Below, in pieces: positions 6,211 to 12,467 of a stretch of 15,806 nucleotides of DNA (the stretch's first letter is position 1; each line of letters begins with the position of its first letter). Both the position numbers and the translations under genes were made by a program. The notes below the pieces were generated by a model. It searched no databases. It was not told the DNA's origin and was given only the letters and a program-made list of their open reading frames with translations. Source of the DNA: CAYQTE01 sp964420285 (GTDB taxonomy: Bacteria > Planctomycetota > Phycisphaerae > Tepidisphaerales > Tepidisphaeraceae); the NCBI GenBank assembly GCA_964420285.1, contig CAYQTE010000088.1:1-15806 (forward strand), written 5' to 3'.

Positions 6211-7872
6211 TTATTCCGAAGCGTCTGACGCCTCGCGCAGCTTGGCCATCGCCTGACGCTCGATCTGCCTCACGCGGCGCTGGGTCATGCCCAGCAGACG
6301 GCTGACCTGCTGGTAGCTGGATGCGGCCGTCGTGCCCAAGCCGTAATACGCCCGCACCACGCGCGATTCCTGCTCGGTCAGCCGGGACATGAGAGTGCGG
6401 ACCTGATCGCGTTGCAGCAGACGATCGTACACGGCGTCGCAGCGCGGATCGGAGATGCCTTCCAGGACGGCGTCGCCGGCGTGGCGATCGCGGGCCGTCG
6501 GTCGCGCCGCGTCGCGGGCAAATCCCTTCATCAAGGCCAGTGTCGCGTAGGTGCTGAAGTGATTTCCCTTGTGGATATCAAACGAATCGATCGCGCGCAT
6601 GAGCGTCACGCTGCCGTCACTGAGCAATTCCGGCATTTCCAAACCCGGCCGCATGTGCTTGCGCGCCACGCTGACCACCAGGCGCAGATTCGCCCGGACG
6701 ATGGCGTTCTTGACGGCAATAATGTCACGGCGGCATTTCTCCAGCCGCAGAAGCTGCCGATGACCGGCGAACGCCTCGTCCAGCCGCGACCGCCCCGCCG
6801 CAAACTGGAACTTGTGAAAGTTGAGCTTGAGGAACATCGCCCGCTCACCGGCCGGACCCAGCAGCGGCGTGCGGTACAACTCCGCCAGCCAAGGCGGCAG
6901 CCCGGCCGGGACAGCCGCGCCGACACTGGACTGGTCGCTCATCGCCTCATGCTGGCTGGCGATGGTATTGATGGCGTCGGCCGCGTCCGGGCCGTGATAG
7001 ATCGGATCGTCAATGAACTTGGCCTTGCGGTGCAGCAGGCGGCTGAGGCGTTCATCGCGGATGGCGCGGTATACGACGCTGCGCGAGGCGCCGATGCGGC
7101 GGCAGATCGATCGAATCGAATCGCCGCGGCGGTATTGACGGTAGACGGCCGAGCGCCAAGTGTCGTCGAGCAGCGCCGGCGCCGCCGCCAGGATCGGGTC
7201 GCCCGGGCAGGCCGCATCGTGTTCGCGAAGTACCGCCGCGATGCTCAAGGGCGAGCGGTTAAGCCGCCGGCCGAGGCGCCTCGCGATTTCAACGGCCGGA
7301 CAGCCGCATCGAGCGGCCAGCCGCCGGGCGCTGGGCAATATGGATTCCCGCTCGGCATCGGTGAGAACCGAGAGCGTGATGCCGCGCCGGCCGCGGCCGG
7401 GTGATTGTTCGGTCTGGCCCGATCGCGTGCGGATGAAGCGTTCGACGTGGCCGACCAGAAATCCGACTCGCGGCTTGCCATCGGGGAAGATGAACCGCCG
7501 CGCCGCCAGCCCGCGCCGCCGCCAGCGCTGAATCGTCTTGCCCGTCACGTTGAATCGCTCGCTGACCTGGCCGATGGTGAGCACCGGCTCGCCGGCCGCG
7601 TCCATGCGAAGATTGAGTGTCCGGCTGACCTGCTCGATGAGCAGCCCCAGGTCGTGTTGCAGGGCCAGTCCGGTGATCAGGCCGGAATCGACCCTCTTGG
7701 GATGATAGCCGGTTATGCGAAAGACGATGAAATCCAACGGATAGGCCGAGAGCGGCTCGATTTCAAAAAGGAGTCCCTCGGCCGCCACCATCTGCGCCGC
7801 CCGGGTGGCGGATGGCGTGAAAGTCAGTTGACGAGCCAACCGGCCAATGCTGTCAACGCGATACGAACTCAT
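6211..7872 (-). CDS. Multi-HTH sigma-70-family RNA polymerase sigma factor
   Basis: 553 residues. The N-terminus (about 10-60) carries an LARQLTFTP...YPLDFIVFRITGY block. Three helix-turn-helix-like modules follow: 98-149 (MerR/excisionase-like, LTIGQVSERFNVTGKTIQRW), about 165-218 (weaker), and 236-272 (Hin-like, IGASRSVVYRAI). Then come sigma region 1.2 (about 327-355), region 2 (383-455) and region 4 (488-547, with a clear C-terminal HTH around 520-540). Region 3 is very short or missing. In the region 2.3-2.4 helix FSTYAT is kept (439-444), but the tryptophan pair of sigma-70 (W433-W434) is replaced by Leu445-Ala446. It therefore probably directs polymerase to an unusual promoter set. Start at ATG 7872 keeps the conserved N-terminal block; no Shine-Dalgarno precedes it. 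It heads a minus-strand run with PAP2, GT2, pgsA and pgpA. Confidence 0.88.
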   Translation of the reverse strand: MSSYRVDSIGRLARQLTFTPSATRAAQMVAAEGLLFEIEPLSAYPLDFIVFRITGYHPKRVDSGLITGLALQHDLGLLIEQVSRTLNLRMDAAGEPVLTIGQVSERFNVTGKTIQRWRRRGLAARRFIFPDGKPRVGFLVGHVERFIRTRSGQTEQSPGRGRRGITLSVLTDAERESILPSARRLAARCGCPAVEIARRLGRRLNRSPLSIAAVLREHDAACPGDPILAAAPALLDDTWRSAVYRQYRRGDSIRSICRRIGASRSVVYRAIRDERLSRLLHRKAKFIDDPIYHGPDAADAINTIASQHEAMSDQSSVGAAVPAGLPPWLAELYRTPLLGPAGERAMFLKLNFHKFQFAAGRSRLDEAFAGHRQLLRLEKCRRDIIAVKNAIVRANLRLVVSVARKHMRPGLEMPELLSDGSVTLMRAIDSFDIHKGNHFSTYATLALMKGFARDAARPTARDRHAGDAVLEGISDPRCDAVYDRLLQRDQVRTLMSRLTEQESRVVRAYYGLGTTAASSYQQVSRLLGMTQRRVRQIERQAMAKLREASDASE

Positions 7873-7880
7873 TACTGTAT

Positions 7881-7909
7881 AGTATCACGCCGGCGCACCG
7901 GGCGGTCAA
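7881..7909 (-). promoter_or_regulatory. Predicted promoter of the sigma-factor gene, leaderless start
   Basis: On the minus strand TTGACC (7904-7909, 5 of 6) is followed after 17 bases by GATACT (7881-7886, 4 of 6). The expected transcription start falls at about 7872-7875, on or next to the ATG at 7870-7872, and no ribosome-binding site is present. An alternative -10, TACTAT at 7879-7884, would use a 19-base spacer and give the same conclusion. Confidence 0.5.
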
Positions 7910-7979
7910 GAATTATTTGAGAGAAACGCGGGCCATGTTGGAGGATTCGGCAACAGTGGCCGGCGGATCGACTAAAGAC

Positions 7980-8012
7980 GATAATCGGCCCATCCGGAGC
8001 CGTGGGCCGATT
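7980..8012 (+). promoter_or_regulatory. Perfect 10-bp inverted repeat, possible operator or leader hairpin of the SIMPL gene
   Basis: AATCGGCCCA (7983-7992) and TGGGCCGATT (8003-8012) are exact reverse complements around a 10-base centre, followed by two more Ts. A -10-like GATAAT (7980-7985) overlaps the left arm, with only a weak -35 (TGGCCG, 7957-7962). The dyad lies in the divergent gap between the sigma gene and the SIMPL gene, so it could be an operator across the start site, or a 5'-leader hairpin or weak terminator. Confidence 0.45.
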
Positions 8013-8068
8013 TTGCCGCACCTGCGGCGGGTCATCGTCTAACGGGCCGGCATGAAGGAGATGATCGG

Positions 8069-8971
8069 GTGAAAGCGTTGTTACGTGTCGCGATGAGTTT
8101 TTGCGTGGCGGTAATGGCAACAGGGTGGATGGGGCGCCGGTGCGCCGCGGATGTCGGGGACGGGGTAACGGCAACGGGGCGGGCGACGTTGAACGTGACG
8201 CCGGATCGGCTGCGGGTACGCGTGCGTATCACATCCACCGATCGCGACACGCGCCAGGCTGTGGCCGATCTGGATCAGCGACGTGACGCCGTCGAGCAGG
8301 CGTTGGCGGATTTGTCGCCAGTAGCCGGGACGCTGTCGGCCGGCGCCACCCACACCAGCGCGGGGCCGCAGTCGAGCCAGGATCGGCTGGAGATATTGCT
8401 GATGGCGGGCGGCGGCGCGGATCGTGCCGCGGCGACACAGCCGTCGCCGTCGGTCACGTGCGTGGTGCAGGCGGAATGGGATTTGTCGGCGCACGGGAGC
8501 GATGAGGCGGTGGTCAACGCCGCGGCGCTGGGGGATCGGATTCGCTCGGCGGTGGCGCATGCCGGCCAGCCAACGACCCAACCGGCCACGACGGCGCCCG
8601 CCACAGCGCCGGCCGCGACGACCGAGGCATCGGACACCTCGGTCGAGGAGGATTTTCAATATGTTCATGCGGTCAGCGAAAGCGAGCGAACAAAATTGCT
8701 TGCCACGGCCACGGAACGGGCCACGGCGGAAGCAAAACGGCTGGCGGAGGTGGCGGGGTTCGGGTTGGGGCCCGCGCGCAGAATGAGCGCCGCCAGCGCC
8801 GGTCGCACGATATCGGACGATGCCGAGCCGATCGGTGATTACCTGCGGACGGCACTGGGCGAGCCGGATACCGCCAACGCCGAGCCGGCCGAGGCGGTGG
8901 GGAGCGATCCGGGCGCCGTGTCGTTCACGGTCGAGGTCACCGCGACGTTTGCCTTGTCGCCGCCGAAGTGA
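8069..8971 (+). CDS. Secreted SIMPL-domain (DUF541) protein
   Basis: 300 residues. Residues 1 to about 27 are a signal peptide (MKALLR, hydrophobic core, then RRCAA), so the protein is probably exported to the periplasm. The mature start, VTATGRATLNVTPDRLRVRV (33-52), is the typical opening of the SIMPL/DUF541 family, and the C-terminal FTVEVTATFAL strand (286-296) closes the domain. Family members form oligomeric rings, but their function is mostly unknown. A Thr/Ala/Pro-rich low-complexity segment (about 166-187) interrupts the domain, an insertion not common in the family. The GTG at 8069 is supported by AAGGAG eight bases upstream; the ATG at 8061 runs into a stop after three codons. It is divergent from the sigma factor and 152 bases before the GGDEF gene. 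Confidence 0.82.
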   Translation: MKALLRVAMSFCVAVMATGWMGRRCAADVGDGVTATGRATLNVTPDRLRVRVRITSTDRDTRQAVADLDQRRDAVEQALADLSPVAGTLSAGATHTSAGPQSSQDRLEILLMAGGGADRAAATQPSPSVTCVVQAEWDLSAHGSDEAVVNAAALGDRIRSAVAHAGQPTTQPATTAPATAPAATTEASDTSVEEDFQYVHAVSESERTKLLATATERATAEAKRLAEVAGFGLGPARRMSAASAGRTISDDAEPIGDYLRTALGEPDTANAEPAEAVGSDPGAVSFTVEVTATFALSPPK

Positions 8972-9123
8972 AGCTGTACGCCTGAGGCGCGATTGCGCGT
9001 CGTTCTTGCGCAAACTTGCCAAATTCTTGCATGCCAGCGGCCAAAGACCGCCGCTCCAAATGCCGATCAGTACATTAGTGATCGTCTTGCAAGACAAATA
9101 CGGACGGGGGACAGGCTGCCACT
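8972..9123 (+). promoter_or_regulatory. Palindrome-rich gap before the GGDEF gene
   Basis: Contains an inverted repeat TTGCGC/GCGCAA (8993-8998 and 9008-9013). CTTGC occurs at 9005, 9015, 9026 and 9086, the first three about one helical turn apart. A dyad CGATCA-N9-TGATCG lies at 9064-9084, and a 10-bp palindrome TCTTGCAAGA at 9085-9094. No convincing -35/-10 pair was found. The dyads are operator-like; function is unknown. Confidence 0.4.
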
Positions 9124-10032
9124 ATGCTGAGCGATGCTTCCTATAAGACGATTCTCGACTGCATCACCGACGGCGTGTACGTTGTTGGCAGGGACCGCAA
9201 GATCGCCTATTGGAACCGCGGCGCCGAGCGTCTGACGGGCTTTGCGGCCGCCGAGGTGCTGGGACGGCAATGCCGCGATAACGTGCTCAACCACGTCGAT
9301 ACCTGCGGCAGTTGCCTCTGCCGCGACAATTGCCCCTTGCAGGCCACGCTCGATGACGGGCAAACACGGGAAGCGTCGGTGTTTCTCCACCACAAGGACG
9401 GGCACCGCCGGCCGGTGCAGGTCTGCACCAATCCGATCCGCAACGCCCAGGGCGAGATCATCGCCGCCGTTGAGACCTTTCACGACAACGCCGACGCCGC
9501 ACGACACGTTCAGACCATCGAGGTGCTCAAGAAGGTCGCGCTGGTCGACAGGCTGACCGGCTTGGCCAATCGCGGCTGCACGGAAAGGCGACTGGAGTCG
9601 CGGCTGAAAGACATGCGCCACTACGGCTGGCCGGTGGGCGTGCTGATGGCCGATATCGACCGCTTCAAGCGCATCAACGATTCATTCGGGCACGAGGCGG
9701 GGGACAAGGCGATCTGCATGGTCAGTAACAGCCTGGTATCGGCGGTTCGCGCCGTGGATACGGTGGGACGCTGGGGCGGCGAAGAATTCCTGATAATCAT
9801 GACGAACATCGGCCTGCCCAATCTCCAGGCGACGGCCGAGCGGGCGCGGATGCTGGTGCAGGAATCGTTTGTCGAAATTCCCAACGGTCTGGTGAAACTC
9901 ACCATATCGGTGGGTGTGGCTGCCGCCCGCCCCGGCGACACGGCAAAGAGTCTTGTCAAGCGTGCCGACGCCGCACTCTATCAAAGCAAAGAAGGCGGCC
10001 GAAACCGCGTAAGCGTCGCCAAGGCGGCGTGA
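9124..10032 (+). CDS. PAS-GGDEF diguanylate cyclase with cysteine-rich sensor
   Basis: 302 residues, no signal peptide or membrane segment, so it is cytosolic. A PAS domain covers about 5-122 and a GGDEF domain about 136-300. The active-site loop is GGEEF (218-222), with Asp177 and Asp179 in MADIDRFKRIND, so c-di-GMP synthesis from GTP is expected. An inhibitory RxxD site (Arg209-Asp212) lies exactly five residues before GGEEF, implying product feedback. The PAS domain contains Cys50, Cys61, Cys64, Cys66 and Cys70 with His57 among them, ending in NCPL, plus HHKDGHRRPV (89-98); such a cluster could bind a metal or sense redox state (inference). Start at ATG 9124, close to a G-rich stretch but without a strong ribosome-binding site. 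It ends 4 bases from the convergent fabF stop. Confidence 0.9.
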   Translation: MLSDASYKTILDCITDGVYVVGRDRKIAYWNRGAERLTGFAAAEVLGRQCRDNVLNHVDTCGSCLCRDNCPLQATLDDGQTREASVFLHHKDGHRRPVQVCTNPIRNAQGEIIAAVETFHDNADAARHVQTIEVLKKVALVDRLTGLANRGCTERRLESRLKDMRHYGWPVGVLMADIDRFKRINDSFGHEAGDKAICMVSNSLVSAVRAVDTVGRWGGEEFLIIMTNIGLPNLQATAERARMLVQESFVEIPNGLVKLTISVGVAAARPGDTAKSLVKRADAALYQSKEGGRNRVSVAKAA

Positions 10033-10043
10033 GTGCTTACGCG
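10006..10043. terminator. Inverted repeat at the junction of convergent GGDEF and fabF genes
   Basis: CGCGTAAGC (10006-10014) and GCTTACGCG (10035-10043) are a perfect 9-bp inverted repeat. The 20-base loop has its own GTCGCC/GGCGGC pairing. It covers the 3' ends of both convergent genes and the 4-base gap between them. No T-run follows on either strand, so it may stall or stabilise both mRNA ends rather than act as a textbook terminator. Confidence 0.45.
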
Positions 10044-11278
10044 AACTTGCGCATGAGCAGACAGGCGTTGTGCCCGCCGAAGCCGAAGCTGTTGCTGAGG
10101 GCCACCGTCACTTTGGCTTCACGGGCCTTGTTGGGGACGTAGTCCAGATCGCACTCGGGGTCGGGATCATCGAGATTGATAGTGGGCGGAATCAGATTCC
10201 GCTGGATGGCCAGGGCGCTGAAGACGGCCTCGACGCCGCCGCTGGCGCCCAGGAGATGGCCCAGGGCGCTCTTGGTGGAACTGATGGCCACCTTATAGGC
10301 GTGCGGGCCGAAGGTTCGTTTGATGGCCTTGGTCTCGGCAAGATCGCCCAGCGGAGTGCTGGTGCCGTGGGCGTTGATGTAATCGACCTGATCGGGCCCG
10401 ATGCCGGCGTCGCGAAGTGCCTGTTGCATGGCCATGGTCGCGCCCAGGCCTTCAGGCTCGGGCTGGGTGATGTGTGAGCCGTCGGCACTCATGCCGTAGC
10501 CGATGAGTTCGGCGTAGATACGAGCCCCCCGCTTCCTGGCGTGGTCGAGTTCTTCGAGAATGACCACGCCGGCGCCTTCGGACATGACGAAACCGTCGCG
10601 GCCGCGGTCGAACGGCCGGCTGGCGCGAGGAGGATCGTCGTTGCGCGTGGAAAGGGCTCTGGCGGCGCAAAAGCTGCCCAGACCGAGACGGCACAGAGCG
10701 GCTTCGGAACCGCCGGCGATCATGACGTCGGCATAATCGTGCTGAATGAATCGACCGGCGTCGCCGATGGCGTTGGAGCCGGTGGCGCAGGCGGTGACGA
10801 CGGCACTGCTGGGGCCGTGGATCTGGTAGATGATCGAGACGTTGCCGCTGGCGGCGTTGACCATGAGTCGCGGCACGGTGAAGGGGCTGACGCGGGAGAC
10901 GCCGCGGGTGTTGAGGATGATGTTCTGTTCTTCGAGGGTTTCAATGCCGCCGATGCCGGAGCCAATGACCACCCCGCAGCGGAAGCGGTCTTCCTTCTCG
11001 AAGTCGATGGAAGCATCGCGGACGGCGTTGATGCTGGCGGCAATACCGAACTGGCCGAAGCGGTCGAGGCGCTTGGCTTCGCGAACATCAATGCCGTAAC
11101 GGGCGATGTCGAAGGCGGAACATTCGCCACCGAAGCGGACGGGGAAATCGCCCGGATCCCAGCGCGTGATGTTGCCGATGCCGCTCTTGCCGGCGCAGAT
11201 TTGGTCCCAGACCTCATCGACGACTTCGCCGAGGCTGGTGACCAGTCCGAGTCCGGTAATGACGACACGGCGTTTCAT
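10037..11278 (-). CDS. fabF: Beta-ketoacyl-ACP synthase II (FabF)
   Basis: Elongating condensing enzyme of type II fatty-acid synthesis: joins malonyl-ACP to acyl-ACP with loss of CO2. The 413 residues match the family length. The Cys-His-His triad is visible as Cys164 (VTACATGSNA), His304 (NAHGTSTPLGD) and His341 (STKSALGHLLGASGG, with Lys336), and the C-terminal GFGGHN loop starts near 398. The opening MKRRVVITGLGLVTSLG supports the ATG at 11278; no Shine-Dalgarno is apparent. It is the last gene of the rpmF-plsX-fabHDG-acpP-fabF cluster, 39 bases after acpP. The FabB alternative (KAS I) is less likely because of length and the pairing with acpP. Confidence 0.96.
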   Translation of the reverse strand: MKRRVVITGLGLVTSLGEVVDEVWDQICAGKSGIGNITRWDPGDFPVRFGGECSAFDIARYGIDVREAKRLDRFGQFGIAASINAVRDASIDFEKEDRFRCGVVIGSGIGGIETLEEQNIILNTRGVSRVSPFTVPRLMVNAASGNVSIIYQIHGPSSAVVTACATGSNAIGDAGRFIQHDYADVMIAGGSEAALCRLGLGSFCAARALSTRNDDPPRASRPFDRGRDGFVMSEGAGVVILEELDHARKRGARIYAELIGYGMSADGSHITQPEPEGLGATMAMQQALRDAGIGPDQVDYINAHGTSTPLGDLAETKAIKRTFGPHAYKVAISSTKSALGHLLGASGGVEAVFSALAIQRNLIPPTINLDDPDPECDLDYVPNKAREAKVTVALSNSFGFGGHNACLLMRKFA

Positions 11279-11317
11279 GGGAACGGCAAGTCAGCGCGAC
11301 CGCACGGGGCGGCGGGA

Positions 11318-11560
11318 CTACTTGTTGGAGGAGTGCTCCTTGATGTAGTCGATCGCCTGCCCGACCGTCTGGATCTTTTCCGCGTCCTCGTCGGGGATGG
11401 AAAGCTCGAATTCATCCTCGAACTCCATCACCAGCTCGACGGTGTCCAGCGAGTCGGCGTTGAGGTCGTTGATGAAATGCGTCTCGCGCGTGATCTCGTT
11501 CTTATCGACGCCCATCTGTTCGCTGACGATTTCCTTGACCTTCTGCTCGATGTCTTCCAT
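11318..11560 (-). CDS. acpP: Acyl carrier protein (AcpP)
   Basis: Carries growing acyl chains on a 4'-phosphopantetheine arm during fatty-acid synthesis. The 80-residue acidic protein starts MEDIEQKVKEIV. The attachment serine is Ser37 in the NADSLDTVELVM motif, and the recognition helix that follows is well conserved. I chose the ATG at 11560: an AGG stands eight bases upstream, and the length matches other AcpPs. A GTG at 11569 would add three residues and is less likely. It sits between fabG and fabF, its usual place. A hairpin and a possible internal promoter in the 128-base gap after fabG may raise its level over that of the enzymes. Confidence 0.96.
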   Translation of the reverse strand: MEDIEQKVKEIVSEQMGVDKNEITRETHFINDLNADSLDTVELVMEFEDEFELSIPDEDAEKIQTVGQAIDYIKEHSSNK

Positions 11561-11627
11561 AGCATGCACCTGCCCTGACGTTGATAGCCGACCTCGGCCC
11601 TGGACCGCTCGGCCCAGCGGCCGGCAG

Positions 11628-11654
11628 ACTATAGTGGTGGCCGATGTTTTTCAA
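11628..11654 (-). promoter_or_regulatory. Possible internal promoter for acpP-fabF
   Basis: On the minus strand TTGAAA (11649-11654, 5 of 6) and TATAGT (11628-11633, 5 of 6) face acpP. The spacer is only 15 bases, shorter than ideal. It would give acpP its own transcript with a leader of about 60 bases. Confidence 0.35.
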
Positions 11655-11678
11655 CCCGCCGCCATACGGGCGGGCGGG
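11655..11678 (-). terminator. GC-rich hairpin after fabG
   Basis: Nine base pairs with one bulge around a short loop (CCCGCCGCC at 11655-11663 against GGGCGGGCGGG at 11668-11678), beginning 10 bases beyond the fabG stop. Read on the minus strand it is followed by TTGAAAAAC, not a T-run. It may be a partial terminator or an mRNA-stabilising end for the upstream genes. Confidence 0.4.
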
Positions 11679-11688
11679 ATTCCCATTC

Positions 11689-12426
11689 TCACATCACCAT
11701 GCCGCCGTCCACGCAGATCACCTGGCCTGTGACGTAACTGCCGTCGGGACCGGCCAAAAAGGACACCACGGCGGCGATTTCCTGCGGCTGGCCAAACCGT
11801 CGCATGGGGATCAGGGCGCGGGCCCCTTCCTTGACGGGTTCGGCCAGCACGTCGGTCATGTCGGTGGTGATGAAACCGGGCGCGATCGCGTTGGCGGTGA
11901 TGTTCTTGGCCGCAAATTCCTTCGCGACGCTCTTGGTCAGGCCAATCAAACCCGCCTTGCTGGCGGCGTAGTTGGCCTGCCCGGCGTTCCCGGCTACGCC
12001 TGAGACACTGGAGATATTGATGATGCGGCCACCCTTGGCTCGCATCATCGGCCGCGAGGCGGCGCGGATCGTGACAAATGCGCTCTTGAGATTGACGGCG
12101 ATCACCGCGTCGAAATCCTCATCGTCCATGCGAAGGATCAGCCCATCGCGCGTGATGCCGGCGTTGTTGACCAGCACGTCGATCCGCCCCAGCCGCTCGG
12201 CGACGCCCTCCACGGCGGCCGCCAGTGCCTTGGCGTCAGCGATATCGCAGACCAGCGCCTCGGCAGACCCGTTGGCGGCGGCGACCTCCGCCACGACGGC
12301 GGCGAGTTTGTCGGCCGATCGCGCCATGGCCACCACGTGAAATCCGTCGTGGGCCAGTCGCTTGACGATGGCGGCGCCGATGCCACGCGATCCTCCCGTG
12401 ACCAGCGCCACTCGTTTTTCGTTCAT
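11689..12426 (-). CDS. fabG: 3-oxoacyl-ACP reductase (FabG)
   Basis: NADPH-dependent short-chain dehydrogenase that reduces 3-ketoacyl-ACP, the first reduction of each elongation cycle. From the ATG at 12426 it has 245 residues, the usual FabG length, and starts MNEKRVALVTGG. TGGSRGIG at 10-17 binds the cofactor, NNAG is at 87-90, and the catalytic set is Ser140, Tyr153 and Lys157 (NYAASK). GGAG stands five bases before this ATG. A GTG at 12471 that overlaps the fabD stop would add 15 residues with no counterpart in the family; I consider it less likely, though the overlap would suit coupling. Position between fabD and acpP is canonical. Confidence 0.95.
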   Translation of the reverse strand: MNEKRVALVTGGSRGIGAAIVKRLAHDGFHVVAMARSADKLAAVVAEVAAANGSAEALVCDIADAKALAAAVEGVAERLGRIDVLVNNAGITRDGLILRMDDEDFDAVIAVNLKSAFVTIRAASRPMMRAKGGRIINISSVSGVAGNAGQANYAASKAGLIGLTKSVAKEFAAKNITANAIAPGFITTDMTDVLAEPVKEGARALIPMRRFGQPQEIAAVVSFLAGPDGSYVTGQVICVDGGMVM

Positions 12427-12467
12427 GTCCACTCCGTTTTTGGCAAGAGGCTCTGGTCCATTGGTGC

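Noticed and set aside
6412..7404. 330-codon plus-strand frame inside the sigma factor
   Set aside because: Antisense shadow of the sigma gene, Arg/Ala/Gly-rich and without a motif.
8081..9097. 338-codon minus-strand frame opposite the SIMPL gene
   Set aside because: Arg-rich shadow; the plus-strand gene has a signal peptide, a good ribosome-binding site and family signatures.
10541..11578. 345-codon plus-strand frame opposite fabF and acpP
   Set aside because: Asp/Gly/Ala-rich shadow that crosses two certain genes and the gap between them.
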